A DNA stretch of 12,467 nt from Thermoplasmatota archaeon (lineage in GTDB: Archaea > Thermoplasmatota > E2 > DHVEG-1), in NCBI GenBank assembly GCA_018334795.1, contig JAGXLH010000046.1:1-12467 (forward strand), read 5' to 3'. The position numbers were made by a program, and so were the translations under genes. Positions within the stretch are counted from its first letter, which is position 1, and every line of letters starts with the position of its first letter. The notes beneath the pieces are model-generated. The model searched no databases, was not told where the DNA came from, and was given only the letters and a program-made list of their open reading frames with translations. Positions 1-5,588 of this stretch are shown here, in pieces.

Positions 1-216
1 TGGTGATGCGTCTTTGAGTAAATCCACATGTGAGATGATCATACGGCGGCAACAGAATCGGTCAACACCAAGGTCATCAAGGATTTCTTTTGGAGTTTCT
101 TTTGGTTTTTCTCCAGTTTTCACTGCCTGCGTATAAATATCGTATCTTCTTTTGAACTCTTGATAGTCTTGCGCGATGACTTTTCCACATGTGAAACAGC
201 GAACTGGTATTATCAA
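1..216 (-). CDS. rpoN: DNA-directed RNA polymerase subunit N (partial, runs off left edge)
   Basis: This is archaeal RNA polymerase subunit N, the homologue of eukaryotic Rpb10, a small zinc protein that helps assemble the core enzyme. My translation begins (M)IIPVRCFTCGKVI and contains DRFCCRRM near residue 52. The CFTCGK pair and the CCRRM pair are the family's zinc ligands and signature. Seventy-two codons are open to the window edge with no stop, close to full family length, so only the last few residues are probably missing. No ATG exists in frame, and the only usable initiator is TTG at 214-216. A strong Shine-Dalgarno sequence, AGGTGAT (minus strand of 222-228), lies 5 bases upstream and contains the stop codon of rps9. 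Translation is therefore probably coupled to uS9. It is the last visible gene of the eL18-uL13-uS9-rpoN operon. Identity is secure; the TTG start is well supported by the ribosome binding site. Confidence 0.93.
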   Translation of the reverse strand, partial: MIIPVRCFTCGKVIAQDYQEFKRRYDIYTQAVKTGEKPKETPKEILDDLGVDRFCCRRMIISHVDLLKDASP

Positions 217-221
217 ACAAC

Positions 222-228
222 ATCACCT
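222..228 (-). promoter_or_regulatory. Shine-Dalgarno of rpoN embedded in the rps9 stop codon
   Basis: On the minus strand the bases read AGGTGAT, a full match to the archaeal anti-Shine-Dalgarno complement. They include the TGA stop of the uS9 gene (223-225). The motif lies 5 bases before the TTG at 214-216 and is what decides that unusual start. A ribosome finishing uS9 would stop directly on the rpoN binding site, which suggests translational coupling. Confidence 0.75.
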
Positions 229-627
229 GTATGATTTCTGCCGTTTCTTTCGAGCTCCACGGCCAAGTGGTTTTTTTGCTTCTCTTCTCCGCGGATCATT
301 AACAAGCAGACTGCGGTCATACTCTAAAAATGTTTGTTTTAAATCCTGATCATCAGTGAATTCAACAAGCCCTCGGGCAATAGCAGTTCGTACTGCATTT
401 GCTTGACTCATAAATCCGCCACCATTTACAGATACTTTGATGTTTACTTTATTAACAACATCTGATGCTAGAGTAACGGGTTCAAAGATTTTCCATCGAG
501 CAATTTCTGGCTCATGTAATTCTAAAGGAATTTTATTAACTCGAATCATTCCTTTTCCTTTTTGAACCGTAGCACGTGCGACTGCGGTTTTTCGTTTTCC
601 AGATGTATTGATAACTTTTTTAGGCAT
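223..627 (-). CDS. rps9: 30S ribosomal protein uS9 (S9)
   Basis: Small-subunit protein uS9, whose extended C-terminal tail reaches the P-site tRNA on the 30S subunit. The 134 residues have the archaeal length. The sequence starts MPKKVINTSGKRKTAVARA and contains VSVNGGGFMSQANAVRTAIA around residues 65-84. It ends in the family's basic tail with GRGARKKRQKSYR, whose terminal arginine is the conserved decoding-site residue. The start ATG overlaps the TAA stop of uL13 by one base (TAATG), and a GGAG motif lies about 10 bases upstream inside the uL13 gene, so uL13 and uS9 are probably coupled. The gene order uL13-uS9-rpoN is the standard archaeal operon. Nothing is truncated or unusual. Identity is certain by motif. 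Confidence 0.98.
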   Translation of the reverse strand: MPKKVINTSGKRKTAVARATVQKGKGMIRVNKIPLELHEPEIARWKIFEPVTLASDVVNKVNIKVSVNGGGFMSQANAVRTAIARGLVEFTDDQDLKQTFLEYDRSLLVNDPRRREAKKPLGRGARKKRQKSYR

Positions 628-1040
628 TAGTATTTCGCTCCTAATGATTGTGAAATTTGTTCAACAGAATGATAATTAACATGATTCTTTTTTGCATGTT
701 CAAAGACTTCGGCTTTTTCATTTTTTAGTTCTTCAGGTATTCCTTTATGACATCGCAATCTTTTATATGCTGCGCGTCCACGAGGTTTTTGATATGGAAT
801 CATTCCTCGGATGGATCGTTTCACGATACGTTCTGGTGATCGGTGAAAGAATGGACCTTTTCGGTAGGTTCCAACTCGTCTTTTTTCTTTATATTCATTT
901 CGAATCATTTGTTTTTTACCAGAAATGACAGCTTTTTCTGCGTTAATGACATGAACTTCATCGCCATCGAGTAAATATTTAGCTACTTTTGTCGCTAGTC
1001 TTCCTAGTGTTGTTTGTTGTGCATCAACTACTCGTCTCAT
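627..1040 (-). CDS. rpl13: 50S ribosomal protein uL13 (L13)
   Basis: Large-subunit protein uL13, an early assembly protein bound to 23S rRNA. The 137-residue sequence begins MRRVVDAQQTTLGRLATKVA and carries the conserved VINAEKAVISGKK segment around residues 31-43. GMIPYQKPRGRAAYKRLRC follows near 79-97; it is the archaeal/eukaryotic form of the L13 core. Only 6 bases separate its start from the stop of the eL18 gene, and the GTGGGGT at the end of that gene can act as its Shine-Dalgarno, 8 bases before the ATG. Its stop overlaps the uS9 start by one base. Both joins point to one polycistronic message and coupled translation. No anomalies. Confidence 0.98.
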   Translation of the reverse strand: MRRVVDAQQTTLGRLATKVAKYLLDGDEVHVINAEKAVISGKKQMIRNEYKEKRRVGTYRKGPFFHRSPERIVKRSIRGMIPYQKPRGRAAYKRLRCHKGIPEELKNEKAEVFEHAKKNHVNYHSVEQISQSLGAKY

Positions 1041-1046
1041 ACTTGT

Positions 1047-1412
1047 TTACCCCACTATCCTAATATTTTTACCTTCAGGGTTTTTCTTTAGTAATTCTTC
1101 AATCGTCATGGTTTTTCCGCCTGCATCAGCGATTTTTTGTTTTGCTTTATCGCTGAAATTCCATGCGGCTACAGGAATTTTTTTGGTTAACTCTCCTGTG
1201 GATAAGACTTTTCCTGGCACAAGAGCTGTTTCTTTTTCATCGACATGTTTGTCGATTCTTTTGAGGGTGACAACTGGCCAGTTTTTTGATGATTTTTGCA
1301 AGCGAAGTGCTACATCTTTCCACAGTGGTTTATTTTTTTCCTGTGCTTCTTTTTTCAATTGATTAATAAGATCGATTAAGAGTGGATTTGTTTTTTGAAT
1401 CTTCTGTGCCAT
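1047..1412 (-). CDS. rpl18e: 50S ribosomal protein eL18 (L18e)
   Basis: Archaeal/eukaryotic large-subunit protein eL18, related in fold to bacterial uL15. The 121-residue sequence starts MAQKIQKTNPLLIDLINQLK. It has the typical KPLWKDVALRLQKSSKNWPV segment near residues 28-47 and the VPGKVLSTGELTKKIPVAAW segment near 65-84. It is the first gene of the operon here: a good TATA box lies 42-52 bases upstream, and a GGAG motif lies 8 bases before the ATG. In many euryarchaea rpoD precedes this gene. Here the upstream neighbour is an unrelated divergent gene, so the operon begins at eL18. Identity is certain by motif and context. Confidence 0.97.
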   Translation of the reverse strand: MAQKIQKTNPLLIDLINQLKKEAQEKNKPLWKDVALRLQKSSKNWPVVTLKRIDKHVDEKETALVPGKVLSTGELTKKIPVAAWNFSDKAKQKIADAGGKTMTIEELLKKNPEGKNIRIVG

Positions 1413-1453
1413 AGTATGTTCTCCAGAGATAAGGATGTTAGTGAAAGCAGGTG

Positions 1454-1464
1454 CTATTTATAAG
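1454..1464 (-). promoter_or_regulatory. TATA box of the eL18 ribosomal operon, possibly bidirectional
   Basis: The minus strand reads CTTATAAATAG, a close match to the archaeal box A. It is preceded directly by GCAAAT, which fits the BRE consensus RNWAAW. Transcription would start near 1433, giving a leader of about 20 bases that carries the GGAG ribosome binding site of eL18. The opposite strand reads CTATTTATAAG and lies about 56 bases before the divergent SLOG gene, so the same element may serve both directions. The BRE is oriented toward the ribosomal operon. Position and sequence are seen; use in both directions is inference. Confidence 0.75.
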
Positions 1465-1514
1465 ATTTGCGGGAGTAATTATTATATGTGTTTATAAAGA
1501 TGGGGGGTTGTATT

Positions 1515-2039
1515 ATGTCTTTGGTTATTTCGGTGAGTGGGAGTAGTGGCGCTGATTCACAACTTTCTGATACGGTGTTGTTGGTTGCTGAACAGGTGGG
1601 TGAGGAGGTTGCTAAGCATAATGCGGTGTTGTTAACTGGTGGGAAAGGCGGTGTTATGCGTGCAGCTTGTAAGGGATCTAAGAGTAAGGGAGGTACTACG
1701 ATTGGTATTCTTCCGTTTTCTAAGGCTGAGGCAAACGAGTTTGTGGATGTGATTCTTCCTTCGAATATGGGATATGGTCGGAATAGATTAGTGGTGACAA
1801 TGGCTGATGCAGTTATTGCTATTGCTGGTCGTTGGGGAACGTTAAATGAAATTAGTGAAGCGTTAATGGTAAGTAAGCCGTTAGTGTTTTTGTTGGGTTG
1901 TGATGGTGTGGTGGATCGGTTATCACAAAGTGATATTGTTTCTGAGGATGAGGTTTTTGTTGATAATGCTTCTACTGCAAAAGATGCTGTTAGGAAAGCA
2001 TTGAATTTGATTAGAATAAAAAATGAGACCAAAGATTAA
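1515..2039 (+). CDS. TIGR00725/SLOG-family (LOG-like) nucleotide-binding protein
   Basis: A Rossmann-fold protein of the SLOG superfamily, the group often labelled 'possible lysine decarboxylase' and related to cytokinin-activating LOG proteins. I see a glycine-rich first strand (VISVSGSSG, residues 4-12), TGGKGGVM at 41-48 and the loop GYGRN at 86-90. The second phosphate-binding motif GRWGTLNE is at 105-112, corresponding to LOG's GGxGTxxE. These are the nucleotide or phosphoribosyl-binding elements. The specific substrate is unknown in this subfamily, so I give no reaction. The start at 1515 is chosen because GGGGGG (1502-1507) can pair, with one wobble, to the anti-Shine-Dalgarno 7 bases upstream; in-frame ATGs at 1488 and 1500 are alternatives. 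The DUF5611-like gene follows 37 bases later. The coding strand is rich in G and T (GTG, TTG, GGT codons) compared with its neighbours. Confidence 0.85.
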   Translation: MSLVISVSGSSGADSQLSDTVLLVAEQVGEEVAKHNAVLLTGGKGGVMRAACKGSKSKGGTTIGILPFSKAEANEFVDVILPSNMGYGRNRLVVTMADAVIAIAGRWGTLNEISEALMVSKPLVFLLGCDGVVDRLSQSDIVSEDEVFVDNASTAKDAVRKALNLIRIKNETKD

Positions 2040-2076
2040 TATGAATAAAATTGATATTGTTTGGTAAGGGATGTAG

Positions 2077-2367
2077 ATGCGTGAATATAAAATAAAAAGA
2101 GGATATCACCCGGATATTAATACGATAGTTGAGGAATACTTTGATGTATCTGCGGATGTAAGTAATGGTTGTTCTTTTGAGGTGGAAGGCATTGGTAAGA
2201 TTGAGATGAAAAAGGAGAAGAAATCGTTGTTTATTGATATTGTACCACCGAAGAAATTGTCCGGGGATTATAGTATTATTAAAAAGTGGAATAATTTTTT
2301 GTATGATGCCACTGGGAAAACAACAAAGGAGCGGAAAAAGGATTTTGGAAAAGTTAAGAAGAAATAG
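2077..2367 (+). CDS. Small conserved archaeal protein, DUF5611-like
   Basis: A 96-residue soluble, lysine-rich protein beginning MREYKIKRGYHPDINTIVEE and ending with TGKTTKERKKDFGKVKKK. The opening (REYKxKRG) and the closing (a tryptophan/asparagine-rich helix, then ATGxTxKERxKxxxK) resemble the archaeal DUF5611 family as I remember it; I could not check this. No enzyme motif, membrane segment or cysteine cluster is visible. The middle (residues 30-62) looks like a small beta-sheet, and the C-terminal third is a basic helix that could contact nucleic acid, which is inference. AAGGG at 2066-2070 supplies a ribosome binding site 6 bases before the ATG. It follows the SLOG gene by 37 bases, probably in the same transcript, and faces the transaldolase gene end to end. 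Real gene: high confidence. Family: moderate. Confidence 0.75.
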   Translation: MREYKIKRGYHPDINTIVEEYFDVSADVSNGCSFEVEGIGKIEMKKEKKSLFIDIVPPKKLSGDYSIIKKWNNFLYDATGKTTKERKKDFGKVKKK

Positions 2368-2388
2368 AAAGAGAAATCTTTTGTTGTG

Positions 2389-2410
2389 TTCTTTTTTTCT
2401 TTATTTTTTT
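2389..2410 (+). terminator. T-rich terminator after the DUF5611-like gene
   Basis: A pyrimidine tract with runs of 7 and 7 T (TTCTTTTTTTCTTTATTTTTTT) begins 22 bases after the stop at 2367 and overlaps the end of the convergent transaldolase gene. Archaeal RNA polymerase terminates at such U-tracts. No convincing hairpin precedes it. Confidence 0.5.
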
Positions 2411-3060
2411 ACCGATTCCCAGTCTTTGAGGAATCGTTTTATGCCGATATCAGTTAGTGAATGATGGCTCATTTTTCTGATGATTTTTGGTGGGATGGTA
2501 GCAATGTCTGCGCCAATTCGTGCTGATTGGATGACATGAATTGGATGTCTGATACTTGCAACGATTACTTCTGTTTCAATGTTATAATTGTAAAAGATTT
2601 CAACGATTTCTTCAATGATGTTCATGCCTTCTTGGCCGATGTCATCAAGTCTTCCGATGAATGGACTGACAAAGCTGGCTCCTGCTTTTGCAGCTAGTAA
2701 TGCTTGGTTTGCTGAAAAAACAAGGGTGACATTGGTTTGAATTCCTTTACTACTTAGAATTTTTACTGCTTTGAGTCCTTCTGGAGTCATTGGGATTTTG
2801 ATGGCAACGTTTTTTTGGTATTTCTTTGAAACGCTATTATAGAGATCTTCAGCTTCGGTGACCATGTCTTCAGCTTGTTCACTGACCACTTCTAGGCTGA
2901 TTGGACCGTCTACGAGGGTAAATATTTCTTCGATTATTTCTTTAAATGATTTTCCACTTCTTTTTACTAGGGTTGGATTAGTTGTTACTCCATCTACTAT
3001 ACCCCATGATGCAAGTTCTTTAATTTCGTCTAAGTCGGCGCTGTCTACAAATATTTTCAT
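2401..3060 (-). CDS. tal: Transaldolase (MipB/TalC-type small subfamily)
   Basis: A class I aldolase of the non-oxidative pentose phosphate pathway, transferring a dihydroxyacetone unit from sedoheptulose 7-phosphate to glyceraldehyde 3-phosphate. The 219 residues have the length of the small archaeal/bacterial subfamily. I see MKIFVDSADLDEI at the start, GVTTNPTLV at 24-32, and VAIKIPMTPEGLKAV at 85-99, whose K88 would form the Schiff base. FVSPFIGRLDD is at 130-140 and ASIRHP at 168-173. Two positions separate transaldolase from the related fructose-6-phosphate aldolase. The strand ISLEV has Glu where the aldolase has Gln, and SPF has Phe where the aldolase has Tyr; both favour transaldolase. 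The start at 3060 is set by the family N-terminus and by GAGG 5 bases upstream; the frame stays open to 3252, but that extension has no family counterpart. It diverges from the abrB-like gene. Confidence 0.92.
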   Translation of the reverse strand: MKIFVDSADLDEIKELASWGIVDGVTTNPTLVKRSGKSFKEIIEEIFTLVDGPISLEVVSEQAEDMVTEAEDLYNSVSKKYQKNVAIKIPMTPEGLKAVKILSSKGIQTNVTLVFSANQALLAAKAGASFVSPFIGRLDDIGQEGMNIIEEIVEIFYNYNIETEVIVASIRHPIHVIQSARIGADIATIPPKIIRKMSHHSLTDIGIKRFLKDWESVKK

Positions 3061-3190
3061 GGATGCCTCAACTCCTTTTCTGGAGGATATACGATTGGTG
3101 TTGATAATTTTTTGGTTAACAATCTGATAAGATGGGCATACAATTTGATATGCATAAGAGTATAGTTTAATGTATAACTTAATAAATAGA

Positions 3191-3204
3191 AAAATATATA
3201 TAAT
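3191..3204 (+). promoter_or_regulatory. TATA box of the abrB-like gene
   Basis: AAAATATATATAAT is a strong archaeal box A. A start of transcription near 3222 would give a leader of about 18 bases carrying the GGAGAGG ribosome binding site. The rest of the divergent interval 3061-3190 is AT-rich. It must contain the transaldolase promoter, but no single box stands out on that strand. Confidence 0.65.
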
Positions 3205-3239
3205 CAGTGCTACATTAGGATATTTGCTAGGAGAGGAAT

Positions 3240-3395
3240 ATGCCTCTAACAAGAAAAGCCCGTGTTGTTGGAAGTAGTCTGGTAGTCACCATTCCAAGTC
3301 AAATCGCAAAGGCTTACGACATCCATGATGGTGACGAAATCGAGATTATACCTGTGGAATTTGGGGAGTTCACGATTAGGAAGCGAAAAAAGTAG
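3240..3395 (+). CDS. AbrB/SpoVT-type DNA-binding protein (51 residues)
   Basis: A short gene encoding one swapped-hairpin AbrB domain and nothing else. The translation starts MPLTRKARVVGSSLVVTIPS and continues with the pattern QIAKAYDIHDGDEIEI and a closing strand FTIRKRKK. The run RxVGxSLVVTIPxxIAKxYxIxxGDxIEI is the AbrB/MazE consensus. Such proteins dimerise to form a basic DNA-binding face and act as transcription regulators or, in some cases, antitoxins. No toxin gene lies next to it, so a regulator is more likely. The ribosome binding site GGAGAGG ends 4 bases before the ATG, and a strong TATA box lies 36-49 bases upstream. It sits between a divergent transaldolase gene and the ribulose-phosphate epimerase gene, which makes local control of carbon genes an attractive but untested idea. 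A T7 tract (3434-3440) follows. Confidence 0.88.
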   Translation: MPLTRKARVVGSSLVVTIPSQIAKAYDIHDGDEIEIIPVEFGEFTIRKRKK

Positions 3396-3400
3396 CTCCC
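3389..3400 (+). repeat. 12-base direct repeat, copy 1
   Basis: AAAGTAGCTCCC spans the stop codon of the abrB-like gene. The identical 12 bases recur at 3499-3510, 110 bases further on, inside the first codons of the epimerase gene. Flanking bases differ on both sides. Origin and function are unknown. Confidence 0.6.
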
Positions 3401-3433
3401 CCTAATCCTTAACTTAGTTGAGCTGTGAACCAG

Positions 3434-3440
3434 TTTTTTT
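3434..3440 (+). terminator. T7 tract after the abrB-like gene
   Basis: Seven T residues, 39 bases after the abrB-like stop codon and before a separate likely promoter for the epimerase gene. They are consistent with archaeal U-tract termination. No clear stem precedes them. Confidence 0.4.
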
Positions 3441-3446
3441 GTTAAA

Positions 3447-3460
3447 AAAATACTTATTAA
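3447..3460 (+). promoter_or_regulatory. Possible TATA box of the ribulose-phosphate epimerase gene
   Basis: AAAATACTTATTAA lies about 39 bases (centre to ATG) before the epimerase start. Transcription would then begin near 3480, giving a leader of about a dozen bases with no Shine-Dalgarno (CTCTTTTGATTTTCT precedes the ATG). A short-leader or leaderless message fits. The match to box A is moderate. Confidence 0.4.
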
Positions 3461-3492
3461 GCAGGTTAGTATTTACCCTCTTTTGATTTTCT

Positions 3493-4137
3493 ATGAATAA
3501 AGTAGCTCCCTCCATTCTTTCAGCAGATTTTGCGTTTTTAGCCAATGAGATACAAGCAGTCGAAGATGCTGGGGCTGATTGGCTTCATATTGATGTGATG
3601 GATGGACATTTCGTTCCAAATATCACTATTGGACCAGCAGTAATTTCTAAGATCCGAAAGCATTCTTCATTATTTTTTGATGTTCATTTGATGATTGATG
3701 AACCTGATCGGTATGTAAAAGATTTTGTTGAAGCTGGAGCTGATTTGATCACCTTTCATGCTGAAACAAGCAGTGATTACAAATCAATGATTACATCAAT
3801 TAAATCACTTGGATGTAAGGTTGGTATTTGCTTAAATCCTGAAACAAGCGTGGATATCATCAAAGAGGTCATTCCACTCGTTGATCTGGTACTTATCATG
3901 TCTGTTCATCCTGGTTTCGGCGGCCAAAAATTTATTGTTGATGTATTATCAAAAATTAAGGAAGTACGAAACATCATTGATGAAACAGGAAAACAAATTT
4001 ACCTTGAAGTGGATGGAGGAATTAATAACCAAACTGCTTCAAAAGCACTCAATCATGGTGCCGATGTACTGGTAGCAGGAAGTTACGTTTTCAAACATAA
4101 GAATTATACAAAGGCCATTCAATCATTAAAAAAGTAA
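3493..4137 (+). CDS. rpe: Ribulose-phosphate 3-epimerase
   Basis: Cytosolic TIM-barrel epimerase that interconverts ribulose 5-phosphate and xylulose 5-phosphate in the pentose phosphate pathway. The 214 residues match the family length. I see VAPSILSADF at 4-13, HIDVMDGHFVPN at 32-43, DVHLMI at 63-68, MSVHPGFGGQKF at 136-147, VDGGIN at 173-178 and VAGSYVF at 194-200. The metal ligands H32, D34, H65 and D174, including the two catalytic aspartates, are all present, so the enzyme should be active. The motifs are the common bacterial forms; transfer from bacteria at some time is possible but not shown by this sequence alone. No Shine-Dalgarno precedes the ATG. The gene runs end to end into triosephosphate isomerase with a 19-base gap. 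Identity is secure. Confidence 0.96.
   Translation: MNKVAPSILSADFAFLANEIQAVEDAGADWLHIDVMDGHFVPNITIGPAVISKIRKHSSLFFDVHLMIDEPDRYVKDFVEAGADLITFHAETSSDYKSMITSIKSLGCKVGICLNPETSVDIIKEVIPLVDLVLIMSVHPGFGGQKFIVDVLSKIKEVRNIIDETGKQIYLEVDGGINNQTASKALNHGADVLVAGSYVFKHKNYTKAIQSLKK
3499..3510 (+). repeat. 12-base direct repeat, copy 2
   Basis: This is the second exact copy of AAAGTAGCTCCC. It lies in epimerase codons 3-6 (K-V-A-P), while copy 1 overlaps the abrB-like stop codon. Confidence 0.6.
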
Positions 4138-4143
4138 AAAAAA
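4136..4143 (-). terminator. U8 terminator tract of the triosephosphate isomerase gene
   Basis: On the minus strand this is TTTTTTTT, beginning 13 bases after the isomerase stop codon and lying at the very end of the convergent epimerase gene. For the plus strand, the less regular tract TTTTGTTATTATTTTA at 4150-4165 could end the epimerase transcript. No hairpin is obvious on either strand. Confidence 0.5.
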
Positions 4144-4156
4144 GGAAATTTTGTTA

Positions 4157-4837
4157 TTATTTTATCCCATCTGCAAGATCTTTGATCACTTCTCGCTTAT
4201 TTTTTGCTTTCACAACCCCACTAGCAAGTAATACTCCTTCTGAACCAAGTTCAAGTGCTTTGGAAACATCTTTTCCGTTTTTTACACCTGCACCACAAAG
4301 AACTTTAACAGACTCATTTACTGTTTTTACTGCGTCAACACTATTACTTACAATATCTGGATCTGCAGCAGTAACTGAAATGTCCCCACCAATTAGTTCA
4401 GGTGGTTCAACGGCCACAAATTGTGGATTAAGTGCAGCTGCAGCTTTTGAAGTTGCTACATTATTCGTACAAATGATATTATCCAATCCTGTTTCGTGTG
4501 CTCTGGTTAAACAAGCATCAATGTTGGCAAGTGTCAATCGATGTTCACTATGATTAATCAAGGTGCCAACTGCTCCAGCATCTTTAACTGCTTCTGGAAG
4601 CGTCCAACCAGTATGGCTTCCAGGAGTTATTGGATCGATGTGTTCAGCCCAAACTGGTATTGAAACCTCATGTTTAACTCGATAAATATCTGTTGCTTGC
4701 ACTGCTATTGCCATGCTCACACTGGTTTCTTTTCCTACTTCTTCCATTATTTTTGCTATCTGAATAACATTATTTCCTATTGCTTGACCATATGTTTTCA
4801 CATTAAGAACAATTACTGGTGTTTGTAACAAAATCAT
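4157..4837 (-). CDS. tpiA: Triosephosphate isomerase (archaeal type)
   Basis: Glycolytic and gluconeogenic enzyme interconverting dihydroxyacetone phosphate and glyceraldehyde 3-phosphate. The 226 residues match the shortened archaeal form, as opposed to about 250 in bacteria. Catalytic residues are visible: N12 and K14 in VLNVKTY, H96 in LINHSEHR and E144 in VAVEPPELIGG. Also typical are AEHIDPITPGSHTGWTLPEA at 64-83 and the phosphate-binding segments VLCGAGV and GVLLASGVVKAK. The start at 4837 is set by the family N-terminus and by GAGGAGG 3 bases upstream; the frame extends to 4906, but those residues have no counterpart in the family. Its end faces the epimerase gene, and its start diverges from the PrsW-like gene across an 82-base promoter region. 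Its product shares the glyceraldehyde 3-phosphate pool with transaldolase. Confidence 0.96.
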   Translation of the reverse strand: MILLQTPVIVLNVKTYGQAIGNNVIQIAKIMEEVGKETSVSMAIAVQATDIYRVKHEVSIPVWAEHIDPITPGSHTGWTLPEAVKDAGAVGTLINHSEHRLTLANIDACLTRAHETGLDNIICTNNVATSKAAAALNPQFVAVEPPELIGGDISVTAADPDIVSNSVDAVKTVNESVKVLCGAGVKNGKDVSKALELGSEGVLLASGVVKAKNKREVIKDLADGIK

Positions 4838-4885
4838 TTTCCTCCTCATCAATAAATCATATTTTTTGTGTTGGTAATCGAACAC

Positions 4886-4897
4886 CTTTAATATAGT
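4886..4897. promoter_or_regulatory. Shared TATA element between tpiA and the PrsW-like gene
   Basis: The plus strand reads CCTTTAATATAG and the minus strand CTATATTAAAGG, so both directions resemble box A. For tpiA, transcription would start near 4866, leaving a leader of about 29 bases with the GAGGAGG site. For the plus-strand gene, the element lies only about 29 bases before the ATG at 4920, which predicts a leaderless or nearly leaderless message. The purine-rich GGGAAAG next to the box on the minus strand resembles a BRE and favours tpiA. Bidirectional use is inference. Confidence 0.5.
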
Positions 4898-4919
4898 CTT
4901 TCCCATGTGCTGCTAGGAT

Positions 4920-5570
4920 ATGACAAATGGATACATTCCAGAATCTAGTCTCTTACTGGGTATTATTCCTGCTTTAATTTTGCTCTATTACTCAGTTAGA
5001 GACTGGCAAGGAAAACTAACGGAAAAAATACTATTCATTATGTTTATTTTGGGAATTTTTATTGGTTTTTCAATTGCAATTATTCAATCACAAATTATTT
5101 TCACATTTGAGTTATTAATCGTTTATCCTTTTTTGGAACAAATTGTAAAAGCAAGTATTCTTAATCTAAGACGATTTCATGATAAAAAAGAAACGATTAT
5201 CTATGGACTAGGTTTAGGATTAGGATTTGGATCTATCTATCCTCCAGCCTCATTATTACTCCTTACAGATGAGATAAATTCAGGTATTTCTTTACTCCTC
5301 ATTCTATTGGGATCTATTGGATTAGTTTTTTTACATGGAGTCACTGGTGCTTTAATCGGATATGGTATTTATCTTAGGAAACTTCCTAAATATTACATAC
5401 TTGCTGTTATTATCTTAATTGTTGCCAATATTGTTCGCATGGATTATCAAATTCAGTGGATTAATTTTGCAATAGGCATTATTCTTTTCTGGTATGTTCA
5501 CGCCCATATTATTAAAAAAACGGATTTAATTTCTAAACGGCGCAAAATAGTAAAGAAAAATGAAACATAA
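4920..5570 (+). CDS. Multi-pass membrane protein, PrsW-like but degenerate
   Basis: A 216-residue integral membrane protein with six or seven hydrophobic segments (about residues 9-25, 36-55, 58-72, 93-116, 122-152, 158-172 and 179-197) and a lysine-rich cytoplasmic tail. The middle resembles PrsW-type intramembrane metalloproteases. E73-Q-I-V-K77 stands where the family has EExxK, GLGLGLGFGSIY (96-107) where it has a glycine-rich helix usually ending in EN, and FLHGVTGALIGYG (137-149) where it has the histidine-bearing helix. One of the paired glutamates is Gln and the expected Glu-Asn is Ile-Tyr, so metal binding and proteolysis are doubtful. A non-catalytic relative is likeliest. There is almost no leader before the ATG. 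Its stop codon abuts the start region of the next gene, which is probably cotranscribed. The PrsW link is by eye. Confidence 0.7.
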   Translation: MTNGYIPESSLLLGIIPALILLYYSVRDWQGKLTEKILFIMFILGIFIGFSIAIIQSQIIFTFELLIVYPFLEQIVKASILNLRRFHDKKETIIYGLGLGLGFGSIYPPASLLLLTDEINSGISLLLILLGSIGLVFLHGVTGALIGYGIYLRKLPKYYILAVIILIVANIVRMDYQIQWINFAIGIILFWYVHAHIIKKTDLISKRRKIVKKNET

Positions 5571-5588
5571 GTGAGTAGAGGTAAAAAA

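Noticed and set aside
1454..2032. Long open frame (192 codons) antisense to the SLOG gene
   Set aside because: It mirrors the SLOG gene, is low-complexity in Ser/Thr/Asn, and lacks a promoter or ribosome binding site of its own.
3061..3252. N-terminal extension of transaldolase
   Set aside because: The frame is merely open in AT-rich promoter sequence; the family N-terminus and a ribosome binding site lie at 3060, and the extension overlaps the abrB-like gene.
3240..3395. Toxin-antitoxin module based on the AbrB/MazE-type protein
   Set aside because: No toxin-like gene is adjacent; the next genes are transaldolase and epimerase, and there is a T-tract before rpe.
5571..5588. GTG start at 5571 for the four-helix protein
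   Set aside because: It has no ribosome binding site; the ATG at 5589 has GAGGT at the right distance.
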